Assembly: GCA_947492955.1 (NCBI GenBank)
Contig: CANLOV010000006.1
Span: 124,001 to 188,000, forward strand
Origin: an uncultured Cellulophaga sp.
GTDB lineage: Bacteria; Bacteroidota; Bacteroidia; Flavobacteriales; Flavobacteriaceae
Direction: 5' to 3'
Length of the DNA stretch: 64,000 nucleotides
The notes beneath the pieces were generated by a model. That model was given only the letters and a program-made list of their open reading frames with translations. It searched no databases and was not told the origin of the DNA. Below are positions 1 to 8,740 of this stretch, piece after piece (position 1 is the first letter of the stretch; the number at the start of each line of letters is the position of its first letter). The position numbers and the translations under genes were made by a program.

Positions 1-576
1 GTTGCCATAGATTTTAGCTTACCTAATGCTGCCTTTGGAAATATTACAAAGTGTATAGAAAATAATGTCCCTGTAATTTCTGGAACCACTGGTTGGTTAG
101 AAAACTACGATAATGCTGTAGCCTTATGCAAAGAAAAAAAAGGAGCCTTTATTTATGGATCTAACTTTAGCTTAGGTGTTAATTTATTTTTTGAGCTGAA
201 TGATTATTTGGCTAAGATGATGAGTAACTTAAAAGATTATAATGTTACCATGGAAGAAATTCATCATACCAAAAAATTAGATGCTCCAAGTGGTACTGCT
301 ATAAGTTTAGCAGAAGGGGTTATAAAAAACACAAATTATGAAGGTTGGAAATTAGATACAACCGAAAAAGCTACTGAAATACCAATAGTTGCTAAACGAA
401 TTGGAGATGTACCTGGCACACACACTGTTGCCTACAATAGTAGTGTAGATAGTATAGAAATTAAACACACTGCTCACAATAGAGAAGGCTTTGCTTTAGG
501 AGCTGTAGTTGCTGCAGAATGGATTATAGGAAAAACAGGTGTTTTCTCCATGAAAGATGTGTTAAACATTAATTAA
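1..576 (+). CDS. dapB: 4-hydroxy-tetrahydrodipicolinate reductase (C-terminal part)
   Basis: This enzyme reduces hydroxy-tetrahydrodipicolinate with NAD(P)H in the diaminopimelate/lysine pathway, supplying peptidoglycan and protein. The reading frame is open from base 1, so the N-terminal Rossmann nucleotide-binding part lies outside the window. Visible are GTTGW in the nucleotide-contact region, SNFSLGVN, and the active-site and substrate segment EIHHTKKLDAPSGTA, with the catalytic His-His and the conserved Lys, followed by the C-terminal helix. The first ATG inside the window (208) is internal and is not the start. lepB follows on the same strand after 93 bp. Family assignment is secure; the 5' truncation is an effect of the window edge. 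Confidence 0.95.
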   Translation, partial: VAIDFSLPNAAFGNITKCIENNVPVISGTTGWLENYDNAVALCKEKKGAFIYGSNFSLGVNLFFELNDYLAKMMSNLKDYNVTMEEIHHTKKLDAPSGTAISLAEGVIKNTNYEGWKLDTTEKATEIPIVAKRIGDVPGTHTVAYNSSVDSIEIKHTAHNREGFALGAVVAAEWIIGKTGVFSMKDVLNIN

Positions 577-669
577 AATAACATCACTTTACACAAAACA
601 AAGTAAGCTTTTAATATATTGCTGCCATTAAATAGCAAAAACCAAAAGCACTAATTAACAAATAAATAC

Positions 670-2364
670 ATGAACGGTACACAGTGGATGCTTTTTATAT
701 TACTAATACAAGTAATACACTTTTTAGGAACATGGAAATTGTATGTAAAAGCTGGTAGAAAAGCTTGGGAGGCAGCTATTCCTGTATATAATGCTATTGT
801 ATTAATGCAAATTATTAATAGACCTAAATGGTGGGTTATACTGCTATTTATCCCTATTATTAATCTTTTACTATTCCCCGTAATATGGGTAGAAACCATT
901 AGAAGTTTTGGTAAAAATTCTACTTTAGATACTTGGCTTGTTATTTTAACATTAGGATTCTACATATACTATGTAAATTACATGTTAGATGTAAAATATA
1001 TTGAAGATAGAAGTCTACAACCAAGAACAGCTCTAGGAGAATGGGTAAGCTCTATTGTTTTTGCTATTGTTGCTGCTACATTAGTACACACATACTTTAT
1101 TCAGCCTTATGTAATACCTACAGGCTCATTAGAAAAAACATTATTAATAGGAGACTTTCTTTTTGTTAGTAAATTCCACTATGGAGCAAGAACACCAATG
1201 ACCACAATTGCAGCTCCTATGGTTCATGACACCCTACCAATAATTAAAACAAAATCTTATTTAAGCAAACCTCAGTTACCTTATTTTAGACTTCCAGGGT
1301 TTCAAAAAGTAAAACGTAACGATATTGTTGTTTTTAGCTGGCCTACTGATACTGTACGTCAATTTTTTGTAAAAGAAAAAGGAGTTAGAAAACCTATTGA
1401 CAAAAAATCTAATTATGTAAAAAGATGTGTAGGTGTTCCTGGAGACTCCCTTTCTATTAGAGACGGATATGTATATATTAATGGGAAACAAACGGTATTA
1501 CCAGAAAGAGCAAGACCTCAATACACCTATGCTATTTATGCAAAAAAGGGGGTATCCTCTAAACTACTTACAGAAGCAGGCGTTACCGATTTTGATAGAA
1601 AATATATAGCACAATCTTTAACTCAAGAACAAGCAAATGCATTAAGTAAATATGTGTACGGTATATCTCCATCTAGTCCTCATACTATTATTACACCTGC
1701 CAAAGGTATTCCCAATAAAGTTATTCAAAGAAATAGACTTTCATTACGAGAAGTTATAGACAGGGAACGTACTGCAACTTTAACAGAGAAAGCTGCCACT
1801 GCTTTAGCTAAAAACAATGCAATAGATTCTGTTGTAAAAAGAATATCTGCTAAAGGAAATGTAGACAAAAACATATTTCCACGTAAAAGTCAATTTGCTT
1901 GGAATCAGGATAATTTTGGTAATATTTATATTCCCGAAGCAGGAAAAACAGTTGCTTTAAATCTAAATGTATTGCCTCTGTATAAAAAAATTATTAAAGA
2001 ATATGAAGGAAATACATTAAGTGTTAATGGTAATCAAATAAGTATTAACGGAAAAGTAACTAAATCTTATACCTTTAAACAAGATTATTATTGGATGATG
2101 GGAGACAACAGGCACAGGTCTGAAGATAGTCGTTTTTGGGGCTATGTACCCGCAGATCATATTGTTGGCAAGCCTGTATTTGTATGGATGAGTATAGATG
2201 GTATTAATGATGGTTTCTTAAATTGGAGACCTCGTTGGGATAGAGTTTTTACAACAGTACATGGAGACGGACAAACTACTTCTTACTTTAAATACTTTTT
2301 ACTGTTATTAGGAGCTTGGTTTGCTTTTGATTTCTTTAGGAAAAAGAAGGTGAAAAAAGAATAA
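670..2364 (+). CDS. lepB: Signal peptidase I, long Bacteroidota form
   Basis: A membrane-bound serine/lysine protease that removes signal peptides from exported proteins. Residues 1-110 form an extra N-terminal unit with about three membrane segments (DUF5684-like). A further transmembrane helix around 125-145 leads into the catalytic domain. The nucleophile is Ser153 in PTGSLEKTLL, the general-base Lys is Lys251 in YVKRCVGVPGDS, and the conserved box GDNRHRSEDSRFWG lies near residue 478. At 564 residues it is about twice the length of E. coli-type minimal cores because of the N-terminal domain and a long insertion (about 270-440) between the Lys motif and the last box. It sits between dapB and a WbqC-like gene 12 bp downstream, so probably co-transcribed with the latter. 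Confidence 0.95.
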   Translation: MNGTQWMLFILLIQVIHFLGTWKLYVKAGRKAWEAAIPVYNAIVLMQIINRPKWWVILLFIPIINLLLFPVIWVETIRSFGKNSTLDTWLVILTLGFYIYYVNYMLDVKYIEDRSLQPRTALGEWVSSIVFAIVAATLVHTYFIQPYVIPTGSLEKTLLIGDFLFVSKFHYGARTPMTTIAAPMVHDTLPIIKTKSYLSKPQLPYFRLPGFQKVKRNDIVVFSWPTDTVRQFFVKEKGVRKPIDKKSNYVKRCVGVPGDSLSIRDGYVYINGKQTVLPERARPQYTYAIYAKKGVSSKLLTEAGVTDFDRKYIAQSLTQEQANALSKYVYGISPSSPHTIITPAKGIPNKVIQRNRLSLREVIDRERTATLTEKAATALAKNNAIDSVVKRISAKGNVDKNIFPRKSQFAWNQDNFGNIYIPEAGKTVALNLNVLPLYKKIIKEYEGNTLSVNGNQISINGKVTKSYTFKQDYYWMMGDNRHRSEDSRFWGYVPADHIVGKPVFVWMSIDGINDGFLNWRPRWDRVFTTVHGDGQTTSYFKYFLLLLGAWFAFDFFRKKKVKKE

Positions 2365-2376
2365 TTTTTTAAACAA

Positions 2377-3003
2377 ATGAATCTTTTACTTCATCCTGGT
2401 TACTTCTTAAACATTATTAATTTTGCTGCTATAGTGCATAATGATGTTACTTGGGAAATAGAGGACAATTACCAAAAACAAACCTATAGAAACAGATGTT
2501 TTATAGCTACTGACAATGGTAAACATCTACTAAGTATACCCATACAACATGTTGGCAAAGAACAAGGCAAGCAAAAATATAAAGATGTTAAAGTAGATAA
2601 TTTTTATCCTTGGCAACGGCAACATTGGAGAACTCTAGAAACAGCATACCGCTCTTCTCCTTTTTTTGAATTTTACGAAGATGAAATACAACCTTTGTAC
2701 CTAAAAGAATACAAATACCTATTAGATTTTAATTTACAAACCATAGAAACAATCTGTAATTGTATACAGATTAAATTTCCAACACAAAAAACAACACAAT
2801 TTAACTTCTCTCCTACTAATGACCTAATTGAAGGGAGACATTTAATAAATGCTAAAAAAGATATTTTTACAGACCAAGATAAATATACCCAAGTATTTAG
2901 CGACAGGTATAAATTTATTCCTAATCTAAGTATTCTGGACCTTTTGTTTAACGAAGGCACAAATACGCTATCTTACCTTAAAAACATCAAAGTAACACCT
3001 TAA
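2377..3003 (+). CDS. WbqC family protein
   Basis: A 208-residue soluble protein of the WbqC family, whose members are often found near polysaccharide or O-antigen genes but whose biochemical role is not firmly known. The pattern seen is an N-terminal HPGYFLN segment, then YQKQTYRNRC, a Gly-Lys-containing strand leading to LSIPIQH, and the central WQRQHWRTLETAYRSSPFFEFY region, all typical of the family. It lies 12 bp after lepB and 1 bp before a small membrane-protein gene, so it is part of a lepB-led operon. The family assignment is good; function is not established. Confidence 0.85.
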   Translation: MNLLLHPGYFLNIINFAAIVHNDVTWEIEDNYQKQTYRNRCFIATDNGKHLLSIPIQHVGKEQGKQKYKDVKVDNFYPWQRQHWRTLETAYRSSPFFEFYEDEIQPLYLKEYKYLLDFNLQTIETICNCIQIKFPTQKTTQFNFSPTNDLIEGRHLINAKKDIFTDQDKYTQVFSDRYKFIPNLSILDLLFNEGTNTLSYLKNIKVTP

Positions 3004-3004
3004 A

Positions 3005-3322
3005 ATGCTTAGATTTTGCATTCATTATGGCATACATTTTATAATACCAATTGTTATAGGATATTTCTTTTTTAAAGACTACAGGTTAAAAGCTATAGTT
3101 ATATTATTATCTGCCATTATAATAGATGTGGACCATATTTTAGCCTCTCCTATTTTTGACCCAAACAGATGTAGTATTAATTTTCACCCTTTACATAGTT
3201 ATTGGGCTATTGGCATTTACTTTTCTTTTATTTTATTTAAAAAACTACGCATATATGGTATTGCTTTACTACTTCATATCATAGCAGATATAAGCGATTG
3301 CTTATTTATTCTTAAGTCTTAA
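3005..3322 (+). CDS. Small integral membrane protein (DUF6122-like)
   Basis: A 105-residue polytopic protein with about three or four hydrophobic helices and conserved polar residues inside them: HYGIHFIIP near the start, IDVDHILA in the middle, HPLHSYWA, and LLHIIADISDCL near the end. The His/Asp pattern inside membrane helices recalls metal-dependent membrane hydrolases, but no activity is established. It starts 1 bp after the WbqC-like stop codon, consistent with translational coupling. Its last 21 bases overlap the 3' end of the convergent EEP-family gene. Confidence 0.75.
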   Translation: MLRFCIHYGIHFIIPIVIGYFFFKDYRLKAIVILLSAIIIDVDHILASPIFDPNRCSINFHPLHSYWAIGIYFSFILFKKLRIYGIALLLHIIADISDCLFILKS

Positions 3323-4342
3323 AGTTGTCATAACCGGATAATGATCCGATAATTTTTCATTATAGTTTTGATGAGACAATACATCAAACCCTTGATCAAC
3401 TAAAATAAAATCTATACGCAATGGAATAAACTTAAATTCATAAGTACGCCCAAAACCATTTCCTTTCTCCATAAAAGTATCTTTCTTATCTCCTTTTATA
3501 GTACTATAGACACTAGAATATTGCGTATTATTAAAATCTCCACAAATAATTTTTTTATATGAAACCTCACGAGCATGAGCCACTAACAACTCTGCCTGTT
3601 CTTGTTGTTTTACAAAAGAATTTCCCAACCTCTTAAAAAGTTTTTCAGAATTTTCCTTTTTAATAGAACTCGGCCTCACCCTTAACGATTCTAGGTGAAT
3701 ATTATAGATTCTTATTGTATCCTTCTCTTTTTTTATATCAACAAAAATTGAATTATTTAAAGTTTTAGGAAACTCAAGCGAACCTCTATTTATTATGGGA
3801 AATTTAGAATATATACCCTGAATTACTCTTTTCCTATAAACATCATAATCAAAATTTATGTATTTATATGGATACATACTTAACTCTTTACTCTTTATTT
3901 TTTTATAATCAAACTCCTGAAAACATAATATATCTGGCTCTTGCTTCTCTACAAATTGTATTATTTCTTTATTTATTTCCTCTTTACTCTTACTAAAATC
4001 TCCATGAAATCCCTGAGAATTAAATGTTAATACTTTAATTGCATTATCATAGTTAATTTTAACTTCACTATCATCTTTAAAAACCACAAAAGAACCCAAA
4101 GAAAAATACCCAATTACAAGAATAATAAACGATAAAAGAAATTGCTTTTTAAAGCTTAGCAACCAATAAGCAAGAAAAATTCCATTTAAAATAACCAAAA
4201 CAGGTACTCCTAAACTAAAAACATATAAAAAAGGGAAGTGCTCTACAGATATATAAGGTACAATACAAGAAAACAATAATAGTAACGCAACAATTGAATT
4301 AAGAAAAAAAAGGATTTTATTAAAAAAGGATAATGTTTTCAC
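3302..4342 (-). CDS. Membrane-anchored endonuclease/exonuclease/phosphatase (EEP) family protein
   Basis: A predicted metal-dependent phosphoesterase of the DNase I-like fold. The N-terminus has two or three hydrophobic segments, so the catalytic domain is probably held at the cytoplasmic membrane. Catalytic signatures are FQEFDY (metal-binding Glu), the YNIHLES strand, CGDFNNTQ (Asp/Asn) and SDHYPVM (terminal Asp-His). The frame is open up to an ATG at 4402, but that start would overlap the upstream rhomboid gene by 53 bp and add a polar extension. A GTG at 4342 lies 7 bp after the rhomboid stop and gives VKTLSFFNKIL directly before the first membrane helix, so I prefer it. Substrate is unknown. 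Confidence 0.85.
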   Translation of the reverse strand: MKTLSFFNKILFFLNSIVALLLLFSCIVPYISVEHFPFLYVFSLGVPVLVILNGIFLAYWLLSFKKQFLLSFIILVIGYFSLGSFVVFKDDSEVKINYDNAIKVLTFNSQGFHGDFSKSKEEINKEIIQFVEKQEPDILCFQEFDYKKIKSKELSMYPYKYINFDYDVYRKRVIQGIYSKFPIINRGSLEFPKTLNNSIFVDIKKEKDTIRIYNIHLESLRVRPSSIKKENSEKLFKRLGNSFVKQQEQAELLVAHAREVSYKKIICGDFNNTQYSSVYSTIKGDKKDTFMEKGNGFGRTYEFKFIPLRIDFILVDQGFDVLSHQNYNEKLSDHYPVMTTLRLKNK

Positions 4343-4349
4343 GCTACTA

Positions 4350-5216
4350 TTATTTACCCGCTTTAAACAAGAAGTCCTTTTCTTCTTTGGAAAGACTCTC
4401 ATAGCCAGACTTACTTATTTTATCTAAAATAATATCTATTTTACGCTGATGACTATCTGTATTATTTACTTTTGTTTTCTTTGATGCAGTTTTTTTGTTG
4501 CGATACACTGTTTTTAATGGCGATTTCCTTTCTTTAGAAAACAAAGAAGTAATCCCTGTAATAAGTTTAGAAAACCATTCTCCAATATCATTTCCTTTTG
4601 CCACCTGCCTTGCATATAAATAGCCTAACAAAGCACCTCCTAAATGCGCTATATGACCTCCAGAATTACCACTATTAGGTATTTGCACTAAATCTACAAG
4701 TACAGAAAATGTACCTACATACCATAATTTTACATTAAAAATAAAAATACGAACCTCCTTATTAGGTATATAGGTACATATATATATTAAAACTGCAGTT
4801 ACACCTGCCGAAGCACCAATTAAAGCAGAGCTTATATTAGAAAAAACAGGAAAAATGTTATAACTTAATAAAAAGAATAATCCCCCAGCTATAACACCTA
4901 AAAAATAAACATTTATAAAACGCTGGTTTCCAAATAAATTTAATAGTATTCTACCCGAAAAATACAACAACAACATATTCCAAAAAATATGCCCTATACT
5001 ACCATGAAAAAAAGAGTAAGTAACAATAGACCAAGGCTGCTTAATATATGAGAATATATTCTCTGGAAGCTCAAACCAATCGATAATACTATCTGTTGGT
5101 AATTTTAATAAAAAAGTAAAAAGACCATTTACTATAAATACGAATACATTTATAGCAATAATTTTCTCAACTATGCTTAACCTTTTGTATTGGTATTTTA
5201 AATCTCCTGAATTCAT
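4350..5216 (-). CDS. Rhomboid family intramembrane serine protease (copy B)
   Basis: A polytopic protease that cleaves transmembrane substrates. The catalytic Ser is in LIGASAGVTAV and the catalytic His in GGHIAHLGGALLGY. HGSIGHIFWNMLLLYFSG is the conserved region around helix 2 that carries the oxyanion His/Asn. After the six-helix core there is a basic cytosolic tail of about 80 residues (KERKSPLKTVYRNKK and onwards) ending in a predicted helical segment. It begins 2 bp after the stop of the other rhomboid and is followed closely by the EEP gene, so three genes read as one unit with mutL upstream. Confidence 0.93.
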   Translation of the reverse strand: MNSGDLKYQYKRLSIVEKIIAINVFVFIVNGLFTFLLKLPTDSIIDWFELPENIFSYIKQPWSIVTYSFFHGSIGHIFWNMLLLYFSGRILLNLFGNQRFINVYFLGVIAGGLFFLLSYNIFPVFSNISSALIGASAGVTAVLIYICTYIPNKEVRIFIFNVKLWYVGTFSVLVDLVQIPNSGNSGGHIAHLGGALLGYLYARQVAKGNDIGEWFSKLITGITSLFSKERKSPLKTVYRNKKTASKKTKVNNTDSHQRKIDIILDKISKSGYESLSKEEKDFLFKAGK

Positions 5217-5218
5217 AC

Positions 5219-5962
5219 TTAATTCCAGCGGTTACCATTAAACTGATTCTTTTTCCAATACCACATCATTAAAAAACCAAATAATGCGCCACCAACATGA
5301 GCAAAATGAGCTATACCTCCACCAAATAAAGAAAATCCTGTTATTCCAGAAAATAAATCCATTGCTATTATTATTGGAATAAAGTATTTAGCTTTTACAG
5401 GAACTGGTACAAACATTAAAAATAGTTCTGTATTAGGGTAAGACATGCCAAAAGCTACTAAAACTCCATAAATAGCACCTGATGCACCTACTGCAGGCGT
5501 ATTATATGCACTAAGAAAATTATCGATTGTTCCTTTTGATGCAACATTATACCAATCTGGCATATAACGTCCACTAGAAATTAAATCTAAAATATCTTTT
5601 TTAGCAATGCCAGAATTTACAAGGGCATTTAATCCATCATTAAAATAATAATAATTAACTCCCGTGTGTATTAATGCTGCTCCTAAGCCTGCTGAAAAAT
5701 AAAAGAAAAAGAACTTATTTTTACCCCACATGCGTTCTAATGGAGAACCAAAAGCCCACAAGGCATACATATTAAACACAATATGCATTAAACCACCGTG
5801 CATAAACATATGCGATGCTATTTGCCACAACTGAAAATTTTCGTTCTTTGGAAACCAAAGCGAAAACCATTGATACATTTGATCTCCGTATAATTGTGTT
5901 GCCACAAAAAACAATACGTTAATAATAATCAAATGTTTTACTGCATCTGTTATTCTACCCAT
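5219..5962 (-). CDS. Rhomboid family intramembrane serine protease (copy A)
   Basis: A 247-residue rhomboid protease. The catalytic Ser lies in AVGASGAIYGVLVAFG and the His in AHFAHVGGALFGF. HGGLMHIVFNMYALWAFGSPLE is the helix-2 segment with the oxyanion residues. An extended loop (about residues 110-150) between two helices is longer than in minimal bacterial rhomboids. It starts directly after the mutL stop codon with no spacer, indicating coupling, and is followed after 2 bp by the second rhomboid. The two copies are clearly diverged, not a recent duplication. Confidence 0.93.
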   Translation of the reverse strand: MGRITDAVKHLIIINVLFFVATQLYGDQMYQWFSLWFPKNENFQLWQIASHMFMHGGLMHIVFNMYALWAFGSPLERMWGKNKFFFFYFSAGLGAALIHTGVNYYYFNDGLNALVNSGIAKKDILDLISSGRYMPDWYNVASKGTIDNFLSAYNTPAVGASGAIYGVLVAFGMSYPNTELFLMFVPVPVKAKYFIPIIIAMDLFSGITGFSLFGGGIAHFAHVGGALFGFLMMWYWKKNQFNGNRWN

Positions 5963-7825
5963 CTAAATAAATTTTTTATCAATATCGTTCTCCGTTATGG
6001 TAACATAAATTGTTTTATTAAACGGACTAACCATTGGTTCCTTACAAGCAAACAAATCGTTTACTAAAGCTAACTGAGAATCTTTATCTAGTACTTCTCC
6101 TGTTTTTACAGCAAGAGATTTACTTAATGTTTTTGCTAAAATATCGGTTTGAGAAAAACTATCACCAACAAAATCTTCTTGATAATCGGCTATTAACTGA
6201 TCTATTAATATTCCTACTTCACTTTCTGCTACTAATAAAGGAACACCTGTAATTTCTATTTCTTCTTCTTTTAATTTACTAAAAGCAAAACCTATATTTA
6301 TTAAACTCTCTTTTATTTCCTTTATAATATTCATATCTGTTTTAGAAAATGAAATTACTAATGGAAATAATAATTGCTGACTTACAGCTTCTTTTATTGT
6401 TATATCTTTTAAAAACTTCTCGTAAAGCACACGTTGATGCGCTCTACTTTGATCTATAACTATCATTCCAGATTTAATAGTTGTTACTACATATTTTCTT
6501 CTTAACTGAAATGTTGTTGTTGTAACTTCTACTGGCGCCGTATCTTCATCAAAAATAGAACTAGTAATACTATCGGACTCAAAAGTTACGCTGCTAAAAT
6601 TAGTATCTTTCCCTACCTTAGACTCTAAGCCTACATACATATTCTCCCATCCTTTTGTAGATGGTTTTTGATAATTTACAGAATTATTAGTGCTTACTTT
6701 TTTAGGCGTTGCAGTTTCTGCAAATGGATTAAAATTAGCATCTACTTCTACTTTGGGTAATTCTACCGCTTTTTTTTGATACTCATAAGGGGTATCTAAA
6801 TTTTGGTCTTGCTCAAAATCTAATGCCGGAATTACATTAAACTGCCCCAAACTGTGTTTTACAGCAGACCTAAGTATAGCGTACAAAGTATGCTCATCAT
6901 CAAACTTTATTTCTGTTTTAGTAGGATGAATGTTAATATCTACAGATGCAGGGTCTACTTCTAAATACAAAAAATACCCTGGAAAATGTCCTGGTTTTAT
7001 AAGTCCTTCAAAAGCTGATGTTATTGCATGATGCAGGTATGGACTTTTTATAAATCTATTATTTACAAAGAAAAACTGTTCTCCTCTACTCTTTTTAGTA
7101 AACTCTGGTTTACTTATGAATCCTTCTATCTTAACCACCTGCGTTTCTTCATTTACAGGTACTAATTTCTCGTTTGTTTTACCTCCAAAAATATTAACTA
7201 TTCGCTGTCTGTAATTAGACACAGGTAAATTAAACAACTCGTTTCCATTATTATAAAACTGAAATTGAATATTTGGATGTGCTAAGGCAACTCTATGAAA
7301 CTCATCGGTAATATGTCTTAATTCTACCTGATTAGATTTTAAAAAATTACGTCGGGCTGGTATATTAAAAAATAAATTTTTTACAGCAAAAGAAGTTCCC
7401 TTTGGTGTTACGGTTACATCTTGGGTTATTACTTTACTTCCTTCTATTTTTATATGGGTGCCAACATCCTCTGCTTCTGGCTTTGTTTGCAATTCTACAT
7501 GGGCAATAGCAGCAATAGAGGCTAAAGCTTCTCCTCTAAAACCCTTGGTATCTAAATTAAATAAATCTTCTGCATTTCTAATTTTAGATGTTGCATGGCG
7601 CTCAAAACTAATACGTGCATCAGTAGCACTCATACCCACACCATTATCAACTACCTGAATTAATAACTTGCCTCCTTCTTTAATAATTAATTTGATAGAC
7701 GATGCTTTTGCATCTATAGCATTCTCTATTAATTCTTTAACAACGGATGCTGGTCGCTGTACCACCTCCCCTGCTGCTATTTGGTTAGCAACATGATCTG
7801 GCAATAATTTTATAATATCTGCCAT
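5963..7825 (-). CDS. mutL: DNA mismatch repair protein MutL
   Basis: A dimeric GHKL ATPase that links MutS mismatch recognition to strand removal. The N-terminal ATPase motifs are complete: ELIENAIDAKA at 31-41 (Mg-binding Asn), DNGVGM at 60-65 and GFRGEA at 95-100. A poorly conserved linker (about 330-430) leads to the C-terminal dimerisation domain. There, around residue 456, the segment IDQSRAHQRVLYEKF stands where nicking MutL proteins have DQHA(X)2E(X)4E. The Asp and a later Glu remain but the His is Ser. Length (620) is normal. The gene lies between a small membrane-protein gene 3 bp upstream and rhomboid copy A immediately downstream. Confidence 0.97.
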   Translation of the reverse strand: MADIIKLLPDHVANQIAAGEVVQRPASVVKELIENAIDAKASSIKLIIKEGGKLLIQVVDNGVGMSATDARISFERHATSKIRNAEDLFNLDTKGFRGEALASIAAIAHVELQTKPEAEDVGTHIKIEGSKVITQDVTVTPKGTSFAVKNLFFNIPARRNFLKSNQVELRHITDEFHRVALAHPNIQFQFYNNGNELFNLPVSNYRQRIVNIFGGKTNEKLVPVNEETQVVKIEGFISKPEFTKKSRGEQFFFVNNRFIKSPYLHHAITSAFEGLIKPGHFPGYFLYLEVDPASVDINIHPTKTEIKFDDEHTLYAILRSAVKHSLGQFNVIPALDFEQDQNLDTPYEYQKKAVELPKVEVDANFNPFAETATPKKVSTNNSVNYQKPSTKGWENMYVGLESKVGKDTNFSSVTFESDSITSSIFDEDTAPVEVTTTTFQLRRKYVVTTIKSGMIVIDQSRAHQRVLYEKFLKDITIKEAVSQQLLFPLVISFSKTDMNIIKEIKESLINIGFAFSKLKEEEIEITGVPLLVAESEVGILIDQLIADYQEDFVGDSFSQTDILAKTLSKSLAVKTGEVLDKDSQLALVNDLFACKEPMVSPFNKTIYVTITENDIDKKFI

Positions 7826-7828
7826 TAA

Positions 7829-8128
7829 TTAAAACTGAGTAAAAATAGATAAATCAAAATCGATTATATAAAGGAAAATAAAAACTAAAATTGTAATAAT
7901 AATTCCTAACCTAATCTTTAAATTTCGGTCGGCTTTATTTTTTACATCATCTAAAACATTATTAATTTTTCCTTTTAAACCTCTGGTAGTATGTGCGGTA
8001 CTCCTATACCTATCTAACTTATGTTCTATCTTATACGGACTACCTTCTCCTTTATCATCATAAAAACGAGGAGAGTAATTAAACTCTTTGTTTTTTCTTA
8101 ACTTAGTAAACTTTCCTATAAAACCCAT
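7829..8128 (-). CDS. Small tail-anchored membrane protein, unknown function
   Basis: Ninety-nine residues: a basic, polar cytoplasmic part (to about residue 70) followed by a single C-terminal transmembrane helix (IRLGIIITILVFIFLYII). From memory, relatives in flavobacterial genomes are sometimes labelled riboflavin synthase beta subunit, apparently only because ribH lies next door. Nothing in the sequence resembles lumazine or riboflavin synthase. The gene is 3 bp upstream of mutL and 117 bp downstream of ribH, and is likely expressed with mutL. Confidence 0.75.
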   Translation of the reverse strand: MGFIGKFTKLRKNKEFNYSPRFYDDKGEGSPYKIEHKLDRYRSTAHTTRGLKGKINNVLDDVKNKADRNLKIRLGIIITILVFIFLYIIDFDLSIFTQF

Positions 8129-8183
8129 TATTTCAAAGTTACTTAAAATCAGAAAATATGCTACAAATAGTATGCTAAAATTG

Positions 8184-8216
8184 TTAACAATAAAAAATGT
8201 TCATTTTTATTGTTAA
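8184..8216 (-). terminator. Weak hairpin after ribH
   Basis: An inverted repeat of about 15 bp with one bulge (arms 8184-8199 and 8202-8216), rich in A/T, located 30 bp after the ribH stop. There is only a poor T-tract on the minus strand, so termination would be partial and read-through into the small membrane-protein/mutL unit is possible. Confidence 0.4.
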
Positions 8217-8245
8217 AACGGTATATTTATAAATGCTAACTACAA

Positions 8246-8725
8246 TTACCCTAGAGCAGCCATCTTAATTGCAGCTATAGCTGCCTCTGTTCCTTTATTA
8301 CCATGAACACCACCACTGCGATCTATAGCTTGCTGTATATTATTATCTGTTAGCACACAAAAAATAACAGGCGTATCTGTTTGCAAATTAAGGTCTTTTA
8401 TACCTTGTGCGGTTGCACTACAAACAAAATCGAAATGCTTTGTTTCTCCTTGTATTACACTCCCAATAACAATAACTGCATCTACTTTTTGTGTAGCAAT
8501 CATTTTTTTTGCTCCAAACACCAATTCAAAACTACCAGGAACATTCCAAGAAATAATATGCTCTTTACTAGCTCCACAATCTATTAAAGCACTAATAGCA
8601 CCATCGTAAAGTCCTTCCGTAATTTCTGTATTCCATTCAGATACAACAATCCCAAACCGAAAATCTTTCGCGCTTGGGATTGTTGTTTTATCGTAAACCG
8701 ATAAATTTTTATGAGCCGTAGCCAT
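8246..8725 (-). CDS. ribH: 6,7-dimethyl-8-ribityllumazine synthase
   Basis: Condenses the ribityl-aminopyrimidine with dihydroxybutanone phosphate in the penultimate step of riboflavin synthesis. The 159-residue chain shows FGIVVSEWN (substrate-binding aromatic), VPGSFELVFGAKK, the GSVIQGETKHFDFVC segment with the catalytic His, and GTEAAIAAIKMA at the end, all characteristic. It begins 15 bp after the TPR-protein stop, so the two form an operon. No FMN riboswitch is visible upstream. Confidence 0.97.
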   Translation of the reverse strand: MATAHKNLSVYDKTTIPSAKDFRFGIVVSEWNTEITEGLYDGAISALIDCGASKEHIISWNVPGSFELVFGAKKMIATQKVDAVIVIGSVIQGETKHFDFVCSATAQGIKDLNLQTDTPVIFCVLTDNNIQQAIDRSGGVHGNKGTEAAIAAIKMAALG

Positions 8726-8740
8726 AAGTATATATATATA

